The notes under the pieces: generated by a model
What the model saw: the letters and a program-made list of their open reading frames with translations, nothing else
The model's database searches: none
What the model was told of the DNA's origin: nothing
Made by a program: the position numbers and the translations under genes
In this document: piece by piece, positions 45,172-54,411 of the stretch
Layout of the letters: the number at the start of each line of letters is the position of its first letter
Numbering within the stretch: the first letter of the stretch is position 1
Assembly: GCA_024636345.1 (NCBI GenBank)
Contig: JAGXHG010000004.1
Span: 62,001 to 126,000, forward strand
Length of the DNA stretch: 64,000 bases
Source of the DNA: Desulfobulbaceae bacterium
Lineage (GTDB): Bacteria; Desulfobacterota; Desulfobulbia; Desulfobulbales; Desulfocapsaceae
Direction: 5' to 3'

Positions 45172-47136
45172 ATGCGCCGTTTTATCGTTATTTATCTACT
45201 TACCATCTTGAGTCTTCTGCAATTTACCGTCCAGCCTCTCTTTTGTGATGAAACAGTAGAAGGCAAAGAGGCCCCTGACAATAGCATTGCAGAAAGAAAA
45301 ACGTCTCTTCAACGGGGCGATCTGGCAAAACAATTTAAACAGGCCACATCCTATTTTACCGAACTGCAGGACGACAAAAAACGAGCTAGCTCCAAAGAAT
45401 ATTGGGACACAGCCAGCAAAAAATTTCAAAAGGTTCATGACCGGCAGCCCAAATCTGCATACGCCGCCGCCAGCCTCTTCATGCTTGGCAGAATAACGTA
45501 CAGCAGATACCTTCAGTTCAATGATGCGGCCGATCTCGACAAAGCCCTTGGATATTATCAGGATATCACCACACTTTTCCCTTGGCATCAGCTGGCCGAT
45601 GACTCCCTTTTCACCCAGGGACGCATCCAGCTTGAAGACAAAAAAGATCCGCAGGCAGCCGCCAGGATATACGCTCGAATTACCTCCGAATATTACACTG
45701 GAGAACTGATGAGCAAGGCCAGGGAAAAGCTGGAGATGCTGGCCAAAGATTTCAACATCCCTCTACCCTCGGCTGTAGTAACAGTGCCTGCTGATAGTTC
45801 CCCACTCTCCACGGAAGATTCTCCGCCGGTAGATGTAAGCGAACTTCCTAATGTCAAAAATCGTTCCTATGTCCTACCGGTAAAATACTGGTCTTCCAAC
45901 AATTACACCAGGATTGTAATCAATACCTCACGCCCGGTCTCCTACAAGGAAGAATTACTGGAAAAGGTTGGAGAACAACCCAGACGCCTTTTTATCGATT
46001 TTGACAAGAGCTACATTGAACCCCAATACCGCGCCCCGATCCCCATCCAGGACGGTCTGCTCCAGCAGGTCCGCACCGCCCAGTTTTCCCCGGATACGGT
46101 CCGGGTTGTTCTCGACATCGAGTCCATCAAAAGTTACAAGATCTACAGCCTTCCCGACCCGTTCAGGGTTATTGTTGACGTACATGGACAGAGCAACTCC
46201 GCTGATGTTCCCGTCGTTGACAAATTGACACCACCAGAAAATCAGGCCAAGGATGATATAGTGTCGCTCGAGCCAGGGATTGTGAAAAAGCGACCAAAGG
46301 TCAGCCTGGATACGACAAACGATCAAAATACACCGATTCTAATCCTGCAGGATTACAAAAAGAACAAACTCTCTGCAAAACCCAAGAAACCTGCTCCGGA
46401 ACTCAATGCCCCCCTCACCTCCCCAGCACTCTCTCTCGCCCAGCAACTCAACCTTGGCGTCCGCCGTATCGTACTCGACCCGGGTCATGGTGGAAAAGAT
46501 CCCGGCGCCTCCGCCTTTGGCATGAAGGAAAAGGATCTCGTCTTGCGGGTAGCAAAAAAACTGGCCGCCAAGCTCAAAAAGGAAATGGGATATGAGGTCA
46601 TTCTTACCAGAAACGACGATACCTTTATCTCACTGGAAGAACGAACCGCCATTGCCAACACCAATGGCGCCGACCTCTTTATCTCTCTGCACCTCAATGC
46701 CCATCCCTCCGCAAAGGTCTTTGGCTTTGAAACCTATTATCTCAACCTGAGCACCGATAGCGAAGCGATCCGCGTGGCCGCCCTTGAAAATGCAACATCG
46801 ACCCATCAATTAAGTGATCTGCAGACCATTCTCTCCGATATCATGAAAAACTCCAAGATTGATGAGTCTTCACGGCTGGCCCAGAAAGTTCAGGACGCAC
46901 TCTCCTCAGGACTCAGTGGCAGAAAATACCAACAAGTAAAAAATCTTGGGGTAAAACAGGCCCCTTTTTATGTCCTGATCGGCGCGGAGATGCCCGCTAT
47001 TCTGATTGAGATGGCGTTTCTCAGCAACAAGACAGACGCCCATCAAGTAAAAAAAGAAGGGTATCAGGACGCCTTAGCTGCAGAGATCGTCCAGGGGCTA
47101 CAGACATACATCCGTACCATAACCGCCAGTCTTTGA
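45172..47136 (+). CDS. N-acetylmuramoyl-L-alanine amidase with AMIN and TPR-like domains
   Basis: 654 residues. A signal peptide (about 1-25) is followed by a helical TPR-like region (about 50-195; paired YAAASLFMLGRITYSRYL and ADDSLFTQGRIQLEDKK), a Pro-rich linker, an AMIN domain (about 235-345; YTRIVINTSRPVSYKEELL) and an Amidase_3 domain (about 425-650). The zinc ligands lie in VLDPGHGGKDPGA, the Glu in EERTAIANTNGADLFISLHLN and its His. It cleaves septal peptidoglycan cross-bridges at division. A variant of AmiC with an added TPR, as in other Desulfobacterota. The ribosome site is weak. The DUF721 gene starts 25 bp later. Confidence 0.9.
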   Translation: MRRFIVIYLLTILSLLQFTVQPLFCDETVEGKEAPDNSIAERKTSLQRGDLAKQFKQATSYFTELQDDKKRASSKEYWDTASKKFQKVHDRQPKSAYAAASLFMLGRITYSRYLQFNDAADLDKALGYYQDITTLFPWHQLADDSLFTQGRIQLEDKKDPQAAARIYARITSEYYTGELMSKAREKLEMLAKDFNIPLPSAVVTVPADSSPLSTEDSPPVDVSELPNVKNRSYVLPVKYWSSNNYTRIVINTSRPVSYKEELLEKVGEQPRRLFIDFDKSYIEPQYRAPIPIQDGLLQQVRTAQFSPDTVRVVLDIESIKSYKIYSLPDPFRVIVDVHGQSNSADVPVVDKLTPPENQAKDDIVSLEPGIVKKRPKVSLDTTNDQNTPILILQDYKKNKLSAKPKKPAPELNAPLTSPALSLAQQLNLGVRRIVLDPGHGGKDPGASAFGMKEKDLVLRVAKKLAAKLKKEMGYEVILTRNDDTFISLEERTAIANTNGADLFISLHLNAHPSAKVFGFETYYLNLSTDSEAIRVAALENATSTHQLSDLQTILSDIMKNSKIDESSRLAQKVQDALSSGLSGRKYQQVKNLGVKQAPFYVLIGAEMPAILIEMAFLSNKTDAHQVKKEGYQDALAAEIVQGLQTYIRTITASL

Positions 47137-47161
47137 TGCCAGAACAGATTTCCTGTAAATA

Positions 47162-47632
47162 ATGAAAAAAAATGGCCCTAATGATCCGCAAAACATCGCC
47201 ACCCTGCTTTCCGGAATAACCAACGAGCAAGGATGGAGTAAGCAACTGGATCTTCACAGCCTGTTTCTGCATTGGGATAAACTGGTAGACACAAACACCA
47301 GCGCCCATGCCCGCCCTTTGAAGATCGTCAACAATATTCTCTGGCTTGAGATTGCCAACTCCGCCTGGATGCAGCAATTACAATTCCAGAAGATCCACCT
47401 TCTGGAGATCCTGAATAAAACGCTTAGCCTCTCCCGCCTTGAAGATATCAGATTCACCCTGACCAACAGCCACAAGACAGAGCAACCTAACAAACAGACG
47501 GTTCGTTTTATCCATCCCAGTCCCGCCGCCCAGGAATCCTTCGAGAAGCAGATTGCCATTATTGAGGATGAAACAATCCGGGATTCCTTAATGAGCCTCT
47601 GGTATCTGTCCCACTCCTGCCAGAAAAGCTGA
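47162..47632 (+). CDS. DUF721 protein (DciA-like)
   Basis: 156 residues. The core (about 25-90; LFLHWDKLVDTNTSAHARPL and WLEIANSAWMQQLQFQKIHL) matches DUF721, the domain of DciA, the ancestral replicative helicase loader. It lacks the rest of long DciA proteins. A nucleic-acid role is expected but not shown. It is probably co-transcribed with the amidase 25 bp upstream. Confidence 0.75.
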   Translation: MKKNGPNDPQNIATLLSGITNEQGWSKQLDLHSLFLHWDKLVDTNTSAHARPLKIVNNILWLEIANSAWMQQLQFQKIHLLEILNKTLSLSRLEDIRFTLTNSHKTEQPNKQTVRFIHPSPAAQESFEKQIAIIEDETIRDSLMSLWYLSHSCQKS

Positions 47633-47659
47633 CGGATTCATTGCCGGAGAAAGGACTTG

Positions 47660-47775
47660 ACCTATCAATTATGAATTACTAATTACGAATTATGAATAAA
47701 AAATATCCTGAATTTCACTTCGTAATTCCTAATTCATTCGTAATTCATAATTTGTAATTCGTAATTCATAAGGAT
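47660..47775. repeat. AT-rich cluster of AATTCATAATT/AATTCGTAATT-type repeats
   Basis: About ten overlapping copies of TAATTNNTAATT-like 9-11-mers occur in both orientations between the DUF721 gene and the CysK-CysRS-like gene (AATTATGAATTACTAATTAC and GTAATTCGTAATTCATAAGG among them). It could form hairpins or be a slippage-prone tract. Confidence 0.6.
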
Positions 47776-47779
47776 ACTC

Positions 47780-50113
47780 ATGCTCTATAACACAGTTCTA
47801 GAGGCCATTGGCAACACCCCTCTGATCAGGATCAATCGGCTGTGCCCCAAGACACAAGTTCAACTATATGGAAAGCTGGAATCTGCCAACCCGGGCGGCT
47901 CGGTAAAAGAGCGTATCGCGCTTGCCATGATAGAGGCCGGCGAAAAAAGCGGAGAGCTTACGACTGACAAGATCGTACTCGAGGCCACCAGCGGCAATAC
48001 GGGAATTGGGCTGGCCATGGTCTGTGCGGCCAAAGGCTATCGATGTCTGCTGATTATGTCTGAATCCGCTTCGCTGGAGCGCCGTAAGATCATGCAGGCC
48101 TATGGTGCCGAGATTCTGCTGACCCCGGCCCATAGAAGCACCGATGGGGCCATTGAAAAGGCCTACGCCATGGCCCGTGAATACCCGGAACGTTATTTCC
48201 TCACTGATCAGTTTAATAATGAGGCCAACTGGCAGGCCCACTACACCGGTACCGCCCCTGAGATCTGGCAGCAGACGGAAGGGCAGGTGACCCATATTGT
48301 GGCAACCTTGGGAACCTCCGGTACGGTGATGGGACTGTGCGCCTGGTTTAGTGAGCACCAGCCGCAGGTGCGGATTATAGCGGTCGAACCCTTTCTCGAC
48401 CATAAGATCCAAGGGCTGAAAAACATGAAGGAATCGTATCGCCCCGGGATTTTTGACAAATCAAAACCGAGCGAGATCGTCAATATTAAAGATGAAGACG
48501 CCTTTCAAATGGCCAGGATGCTGGCCCGCAAAGAGGGGTTACTGGTGGGGATGAGCAGTGGCGCTGCCATGTTTGCCGCTCTTAATCTGGCTCAGAAACT
48601 CGAGGAAGGATTTATTGTTACTCTGCTCCCGGACAGTGGTGAGCGCTATCTGAGCACCCCGCTGTTTACGCGCAAGACCCAGAGCTCTGAAAAGACATCT
48701 CAATTGCGTTTTTTTAACACCCTGAGCAAGAAAAAAGAGATTTTCACGCCACAGATCGAAGGGAAAGTCAGCTTTTATACCTGCGGGCCAACCGCCTACG
48801 AGCCGCCCAACCTTTCCCTGTGCCGCCGGTTCATCGTCACCGACCTGATCACCCGCTATCTTGAAAGCAAGGGATTGACAGTGGATTCCTATATGAATTT
48901 CACTGATCTAGATGATAATACCATCGAAGGTGCCAACAAGGCCGGAGTTTCGCTTTCCGAATTTACCAGCAAATACATTGACGGATTCATGGAGGCCATC
49001 GATGCCCTGGGGGTCAAACGGGCCACTGGTTACCCCAAGGCCTCAGAGCATGTCGCCGACATGATCGAGATCAGCCACGAGCTCATCCATAAAGGTTTTG
49101 CCTATGAAAAACATGGCTCCATCTACTTTGACATCTCCAAATTCAAGCGCTATGGCCGCCTGTCAGGCATTGACCTGAGCAAGATCCAGTTGGGCAGGAC
49201 CGTTGATCTCGATAACTATGAAAAGGATAACCCTCGGGACTTCACCCTGCTCAAACGCTCCACCCTGGCAGAGCTGAAGAAAGGGATATTTTTTGAAACC
49301 GACTGGGGAAATGTGAGGCCTGGCTGGCATATCGAATGTTCGGCCATGTCCACTCGTTACCTTGGGAAGACTCTGGATATCCACACCAGCAGCCGGAATC
49401 TTATTTTCCCCCACCACGAAAACGAGATCGCCATTGCTGAGGCCTTAACAGGTAAACCTCTGGCAAAATACTGGCTGCACTCCGAACTCCTGCTGGTGGA
49501 TGGCAAGATGATGTCGGCTGAGGCCGGGAACATGGTGACCCTCAATGATCTGATCCTGCGCGGATTCACCTCCCGCGAGGTGCGCTTCATGCTCCTCTCT
49601 GTCCACTACCGCAAACCGCTGAATTTTTCCTTTAAAAGACTGATCAACGTCAGAACCGCCTTGCGCCGCATTGATGAGTTTACCTGCAAACTCCTCTGTC
49701 TGCCGCCGGGCAAACCGCACCCCGAAATCGCCGCCTTTATCTCCGCCATGACCGAGCAGTTTTTTGAGGCCATGGATGATGACCTCAACGTCTCAAAGGG
49801 GTTGGGTGCCATCTATAAATTTATCAATATCGTCAACCCCATACTCCACGTCAACCACCTTGACCATGATCAGAAAAAATATATTCTGGAGAGCTTCAAC
49901 AAGATCAATCAGGTCCTCCATATATTCCGACTGAAGGGCTGCCCCCTGGCCCCGGCCGTAAACACCCTGATCTGCCGCCGCGAAAAGGCGAGAGCCGAAA
50001 AAGACTGGCAGGCCGCCGATGATGCGCGCGACGAACTACTGCGCCAGGGAATCCAGATCATCGATACTGCCACAGGGCCGGTCTGGAAACCTCTTGACGA
50101 CACCGAAGAATAA
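47780..50113 (+). CDS. Fusion of cysteine synthase (PLP) with CysRS-like domain lacking HIGH and KMSKS
   Basis: 777 residues. Residues about 1-310 are an O-acetylserine sulfhydrylase: PLP Lys43 in NPGGSVKERIA, ATSGNTGIG loop (about 71-79), LGTSGTVMG (about 178-186) and MSSGAAMFAA. Residues about 325-775 follow class Ic CysRS: CGPTAYEPPNLSLCRRF (Cys335) replaces the usual CGPTVYDxxHIGHxR, so HIGH is gone. GWHIECSAM (Cys520), FPHHENEIA (about 544-549) supply the zinc ligands that hold cysteine, but KMSKS reads KMMSA (about 576-580). Hence cysteine binding may persist without normal tRNA charging. The fusion implies channelling of new cysteine. AGGATACTC precedes the ATG. Confidence 0.85.
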   Translation: MLYNTVLEAIGNTPLIRINRLCPKTQVQLYGKLESANPGGSVKERIALAMIEAGEKSGELTTDKIVLEATSGNTGIGLAMVCAAKGYRCLLIMSESASLERRKIMQAYGAEILLTPAHRSTDGAIEKAYAMAREYPERYFLTDQFNNEANWQAHYTGTAPEIWQQTEGQVTHIVATLGTSGTVMGLCAWFSEHQPQVRIIAVEPFLDHKIQGLKNMKESYRPGIFDKSKPSEIVNIKDEDAFQMARMLARKEGLLVGMSSGAAMFAALNLAQKLEEGFIVTLLPDSGERYLSTPLFTRKTQSSEKTSQLRFFNTLSKKKEIFTPQIEGKVSFYTCGPTAYEPPNLSLCRRFIVTDLITRYLESKGLTVDSYMNFTDLDDNTIEGANKAGVSLSEFTSKYIDGFMEAIDALGVKRATGYPKASEHVADMIEISHELIHKGFAYEKHGSIYFDISKFKRYGRLSGIDLSKIQLGRTVDLDNYEKDNPRDFTLLKRSTLAELKKGIFFETDWGNVRPGWHIECSAMSTRYLGKTLDIHTSSRNLIFPHHENEIAIAEALTGKPLAKYWLHSELLLVDGKMMSAEAGNMVTLNDLILRGFTSREVRFMLLSVHYRKPLNFSFKRLINVRTALRRIDEFTCKLLCLPPGKPHPEIAAFISAMTEQFFEAMDDDLNVSKGLGAIYKFINIVNPILHVNHLDHDQKKYILESFNKINQVLHIFRLKGCPLAPAVNTLICRREKARAEKDWQAADDARDELLRQGIQIIDTATGPVWKPLDDTEE

Positions 50114-50434
50114 CTCTTCTCTGCCTCTTTTCTGACCTCTGGAATTGAGCACAGATGTAAAAGCCAGTTACTTGCAAGAGAGCACATTGTTTTTCATACT
50201 TTGCCCGCTATTATCTCTCGTCTTTTCTGCGCCCACAGTAAAAAAAGCTGAATGCCTGTAGAGATTCTTGCAAAAGGAACGTATGCGCGTGATCATAAAC
50301 ACAGCTGACAATCGGTATCAGTTTAATGCACCGCAATTTGCAAGAAAAAACTCTGGACGGGGAGATTGTCGTCATGTCCACCCCCACCAGGTCTCCTTTT
50401 TTTATTTCTTACGCAACCATACCTGACTGACCCT
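50114..50434. other. 321-bp region without a supportable gene
   Basis: A T-run (TTTTTTTATTTC, about 50397-50408) follows a weak GGAGA/TCTCC hairpin near 50358-50395. It could terminate the fusion gene on the plus strand, but the stem is only 5 bp. Confidence 0.3.
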
Positions 50435-51367
50435 TTACCCTCTGCACAACCTGCCAAAGGCACCGGGGATACTGCCGGAGGACCAGAAGGCGCGGCCCTG
50501 CTTGTAATCAACGAACCAGTATCCTCCCGGCTTCCGCTGGGCCGCCACAAATATAAAAGGCTGTTCTTTGGAAAAACACAGTTTCAGATGGAGGCCCTTT
50601 TTATTCATTTCCGGCTCCATAAGCGACAGGGCCTCTTCCATGGTCGGTAAGCGCCAGTCATGAAAGCCGGCAAACCCTTCCTTGTTCAACTTCTCAATAT
50701 TACGCTGCATGGTACGATTGGAGGCGATATCAAGCCCTCCCCGCTGCCACATAAGTCCAGTCCGTTCGTCCGTTACGGTGAGACCATCACCATTGTCTAC
50801 CAGCGCGTTCTCAAAATGCCCCTGAAGATTGAGAGCGGAATCGAAAAAGTTCCACTTTTTAATCAACGGCTCAATCTGATCATCATTGATAATGGCGGAA
50901 TCTGCTGGGAGGAGACATCTTTCACCGCTAAATAGCTGAACACCCTGCCGGGGGAGAGCGCCCATATCCTCCACCTCCCTGACGACATGGACAGGTGTGA
51001 CGTAGGCATCGCCATCGGCCTCCACCACATTATGGATCAGCCACTCCTTAAGCACGCTGTTAATGGCATAGCTTTTCTCAAAGGCCGAAGAACTTCCCTG
51101 CTGCCGCACACATTCCTTTACCATCTCCACCGGGGCACCGATATCAGCCAAGACCCTGGCATATTTCACACCTCGCTCCATCAGACAAAGCTTGGGTTCA
51201 CTCCCCCAGTTATCAATAAAAAAATAACAGATCCGCTCACTGTTATTCCGCACCCTTTCCCGTCCTCCCCAAGACTCAAAGGTACCGAAGCTAAGATCAG
51301 GAGTCATTCCCCAGTCAATGGTCTTGATTGTGGAATCACTCATCGAAAGCTTTTTAAACATGCCCAT
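50435..51367 (-). CDS. DUF1566 (Lcl C-terminal) domain protein, cytoplasmic
   Basis: 310 residues from the ATG at 51367, chosen for AGGAGG 6 nt upstream; the open frame continues upstream without features. There is no signal peptide. The N-terminal half (about 1-180) has no family I recognise. The C-terminal half is Lcl_C: TDERTGLMWQRGGLDIASN (about 199-217), FAGFHDWRLPTMEEALSLME (about 233-252) and YWFVDYKQGRAFW. A third DUF1566 gene in this window and diverged from the pair at 38.7-41.4 kb. Role unknown. Confidence 0.65.
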   Translation of the reverse strand: MGMFKKLSMSDSTIKTIDWGMTPDLSFGTFESWGGRERVRNNSERICYFFIDNWGSEPKLCLMERGVKYARVLADIGAPVEMVKECVRQQGSSSAFEKSYAINSVLKEWLIHNVVEADGDAYVTPVHVVREVEDMGALPRQGVQLFSGERCLLPADSAIINDDQIEPLIKKWNFFDSALNLQGHFENALVDNGDGLTVTDERTGLMWQRGGLDIASNRTMQRNIEKLNKEGFAGFHDWRLPTMEEALSLMEPEMNKKGLHLKLCFSKEQPFIFVAAQRKPGGYWFVDYKQGRAFWSSGSIPGAFGRLCRG

Positions 51368-51538
51368 TGCAACCTCCTGATTATGGCTGCAGAACTTGAC
51401 AGCCCAATTGAACGTCATTGTTCAGTTCAATAAAATATTTCTGCTTTACCCTTTCCTGGTGTATTCTATAATCGACGTTCCGGTTTCTCTACCCATTCAG
51501 GTAAATTTCTTACTTTAATTATAGTTCTCAATATCAAA

Positions 51539-53656
51539 ATGTCCAAGAAAAAAAGCCACATTGTCACCAACAGAGGATTCGCCTTGCCCGCCGGCTCCAC
51601 TATCCTCAGTGAAGGTATTAATTTTTCAATTTTTGCCCGCCATGCTGAAGCAGTTACGCTGGTCATTGATCTGCCGAAATCGACAAGATATCTCCAAGAA
51701 CAGTTGCAATTCCCCCTGGACCCAAAAATCAACAGGACCGGCGATCTCTGGCATATCCTGCTCAAAACCGACAGGGATGACCTTCGATACGGATACCGGA
51801 TCAAGGGGCCAACATCTCAAGAAACAAACGGTCTGGTGTACAATGAGGCAATTAGTCTTCTTGATCCTGAAAGCCATGTTCACACCCCTCGTCTCTGGGG
51901 TGAAAAGGTCCCCGACAAGAACGTACCCAGAAGTGGAATCATCAAACATGATTTCGACTGGCAGAATGACCAACCACTGAACATCCCTCTCGCCAAATCA
52001 ATCATCTATGAGATGCATGTCCGCGGGTTCACCCGCCATCCAAGTTCAAAAGTGACTCATCCCGGTACCTACCATGGCATCATGGAAAAGATTCCCTACC
52101 TTCAAGAACTGGGCATCACGGCCGTGGAACTGATGCCAGTCACCGAGTTCGATGAAAACGACAATATATTCAGAGACCCTGCGAGCGGTAAACTGCTTAA
52201 AAATTTCTGGGGCTATAACCCCATCTCATTTTTCGCCTTAAAATCAGGATATGCTGCAGATAGCGTCCATCACATTAATGAATTCAAGACCATGGTACTG
52301 GCCTTGCACCAGGCTGGAATAGAGGTCATTCTCGACATGGTCTACAATCACACCGGCGAGGGGGGATACAACGGCACCACCAGCAGTTTCCGGGGTATAG
52401 ACAACCGCATCTACTATCTGCTTGACCATGAGACCCATGAATATCTCAATTTTTCAGGCTGCGGCAACACCATGAACTGCAACCATCCGGTAGTCAGGGA
52501 TCTGATCAGAGATTCGCTGCGCTACTGGGTAATGGAGATGCACGTTGATGGATTCCGTTTCGACCTCGCCTCCATTCTGGGGCGGGATACCTCAGGGCAT
52601 CTCCTGGCCAATCCGCCCATGATCGAGATGATAGCCGAAGACCCTGTCCTGCGGAATACCAAGATCATTGCCGAGGCCTGGGACGCCGCCGGACTCTATC
52701 AAGTGGGCACCTTCTCCACCGATGCACGTTGGGCCGAATGGAACGGTATGTTCCGCGATGACGTTCGTGCGTTCATGGCAGGCCTTGATAATACCGTAGG
52801 AAACCTGGCCACCCGTGTTGCCGGCAGTTCTGACCTTTACAAGTCCAGTTTACGCCACCCTTTTAACTCCATCAACTTCATCACCAGTCACGATGGATTT
52901 ACCCTCTGCGACCTGGTCAGTTTTAATGAAAAGCACAATGAGGGCAATGGAGAAGAAAACCGTGACGGTGACAACCATAACATCAGTTGGAACAGCGGGG
53001 CGGAAGGACTTACCCACAATAAAACCATCCAGGAACTGCGTTTACGGCGAATTCGCAGCATGATTCTGATCATGCTGCTCTCTCAGGGAGTCCCCATGAT
53101 CAGCGCCGGCGACGAATTTGGACACAGCAAAAAAGGGAACAACAACAGCTGGTGTCAGGACAATAATATAAACTGGCTCAACTGGGATCTTGTGGAAAAA
53201 AACAAAGGGCTGCTCCGTTTTTTCAAACACTGTATCCACCTGCGCAAAGACCATTCTATTTTCCAGCGGACACGTTTTTTCGAGCAGGGTGAAGATGCAC
53301 AATGCACCGGGGAAAATCTTGAGATCACCTGGCACTCAACAAAGCCGTGCGTAGAGGACTGGTCTGCCGAATGCCACACCCTTGCCTTTCTCCTCCACGG
53401 CAGCAGAACAGGGAACGACCGCAATGACCATTTTTTCATCATGCTCAACGGCAACAGAAAGAAAGATGCCCTTTTCACTCTGCCGCACGTCCCCGGTAAC
53501 GAAAGTCAGAGGTGGCATCAGATCATCGATACCAGCCTCGATTCCCCTTATAATTTCCAATCCCTGCAGGAGGCCCCGATCAAGTCCCCGAAAACAACCA
53601 TCAAGGTTAAATCAATGGGGGCTGTGGTTCTCCAATCTCCCCTCTCGGCTTCATGA
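51539..53656 (+). CDS. glgX: Glycogen debranching enzyme (isoamylase-type, GH13_11)
   Basis: 705 residues. It hydrolyses alpha-1,6 branches of glycogen. An N-terminal CBM48-like domain (about 15-110) precedes the catalytic barrel (about 145-560). Conserved region I is DMVYNHTGEG (about 265-274), region II DGFRFDLAS with the nucleophile Asp, region III IIAEAWDAAG with the acid Glu and region IV FITSHDGFTL with the third Asp. The C-terminal beta domain is about 600-700. No glg neighbours are in the window. No Shine-Dalgarno is visible before ATG 51539. Confidence 0.93.
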   Translation: MSKKKSHIVTNRGFALPAGSTILSEGINFSIFARHAEAVTLVIDLPKSTRYLQEQLQFPLDPKINRTGDLWHILLKTDRDDLRYGYRIKGPTSQETNGLVYNEAISLLDPESHVHTPRLWGEKVPDKNVPRSGIIKHDFDWQNDQPLNIPLAKSIIYEMHVRGFTRHPSSKVTHPGTYHGIMEKIPYLQELGITAVELMPVTEFDENDNIFRDPASGKLLKNFWGYNPISFFALKSGYAADSVHHINEFKTMVLALHQAGIEVILDMVYNHTGEGGYNGTTSSFRGIDNRIYYLLDHETHEYLNFSGCGNTMNCNHPVVRDLIRDSLRYWVMEMHVDGFRFDLASILGRDTSGHLLANPPMIEMIAEDPVLRNTKIIAEAWDAAGLYQVGTFSTDARWAEWNGMFRDDVRAFMAGLDNTVGNLATRVAGSSDLYKSSLRHPFNSINFITSHDGFTLCDLVSFNEKHNEGNGEENRDGDNHNISWNSGAEGLTHNKTIQELRLRRIRSMILIMLLSQGVPMISAGDEFGHSKKGNNNSWCQDNNINWLNWDLVEKNKGLLRFFKHCIHLRKDHSIFQRTRFFEQGEDAQCTGENLEITWHSTKPCVEDWSAECHTLAFLLHGSRTGNDRNDHFFIMLNGNRKKDALFTLPHVPGNESQRWHQIIDTSLDSPYNFQSLQEAPIKSPKTTIKVKSMGAVVLQSPLSAS

Positions 53657-53799
53657 TTCTTACACGAAGCACAGCCAGTACTGAAGAAAAACTTTGGCAG
53701 TGCATTTATCATATGGTATGTAGCCTAACTAAAAGAATCACAGCAACCCTTGTGGGGCCAAGCCATTTAATTCTATCATTACGATTATAATATACAGAG

Positions 53800-54324
53800 A
53801 TGAAACAAGGCAGACTACTCTTTCTCGGCGATTCGCTTCTGGCCGACTTTAACTGGCAGGAACGGATAACCCACTTTGAAGTCCTTAATTTGAGTGTTTT
53901 TGGCGAGACAGCACAGGGCCTTCTCAACAGGTTGCCCTCTATTCAGGAGCAGGTCATTGATCCTCATATCATATTGATCATGACCGGCACCAATAGTCTC
54001 CTCATGGAAAACTATAACTTTACCGAAACCATACGACAAATTGTTGTATCCCTGAGCCTCTGTTACCCGACCGCAGAGATTATTATCAACAGCCTGATTC
54101 CTCTCCAGGTTTCCTGGCTTGACAAAAATGAGATGAAAAGGATTAATAATGAAATGGAGGTCTTATCCCTGCAATCCGGTTGCTGCTTTCTTGATATGTA
54201 TGCAAAATTCAGCACCGGCACCGGACTTTTTCAGACGGACGGCATTCATTTCACCGAAAAAGGATACAATCTCTGGGCCAGATCAATCCTTGAATATATT
54301 GCTTTTCTGCTCGAAGATGACTAA
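53800..54324 (+). CDS. SGNH/GDSL-family hydrolase
   Basis: 174 residues. Block I is LFLGDSLLADF (about 7-17) with the nucleophile Ser, block III TGTNSL (Asn oxyanion, about 62-67) and block V DGIHFTEKGY (Asp and His, about 147-156). It has no signal peptide, so it is a cytoplasmic esterase/lipase-like enzyme. Substrate unknown. It stands 143 bp after glgX in a separate unit. Confidence 0.8.
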   Translation: MKQGRLLFLGDSLLADFNWQERITHFEVLNLSVFGETAQGLLNRLPSIQEQVIDPHIILIMTGTNSLLMENYNFTETIRQIVVSLSLCYPTAEIIINSLIPLQVSWLDKNEMKRINNEMEVLSLQSGCCFLDMYAKFSTGTGLFQTDGIHFTEKGYNLWARSILEYIAFLLEDD

Positions 54325-54411
54325 TTTAGTTTTTTAGTTGTTCACGTATCAGTAAACACTCTTCTTCTAGAACTGATATAACCACACTCTTCCACAATGA
54401 GGGACCAACCA

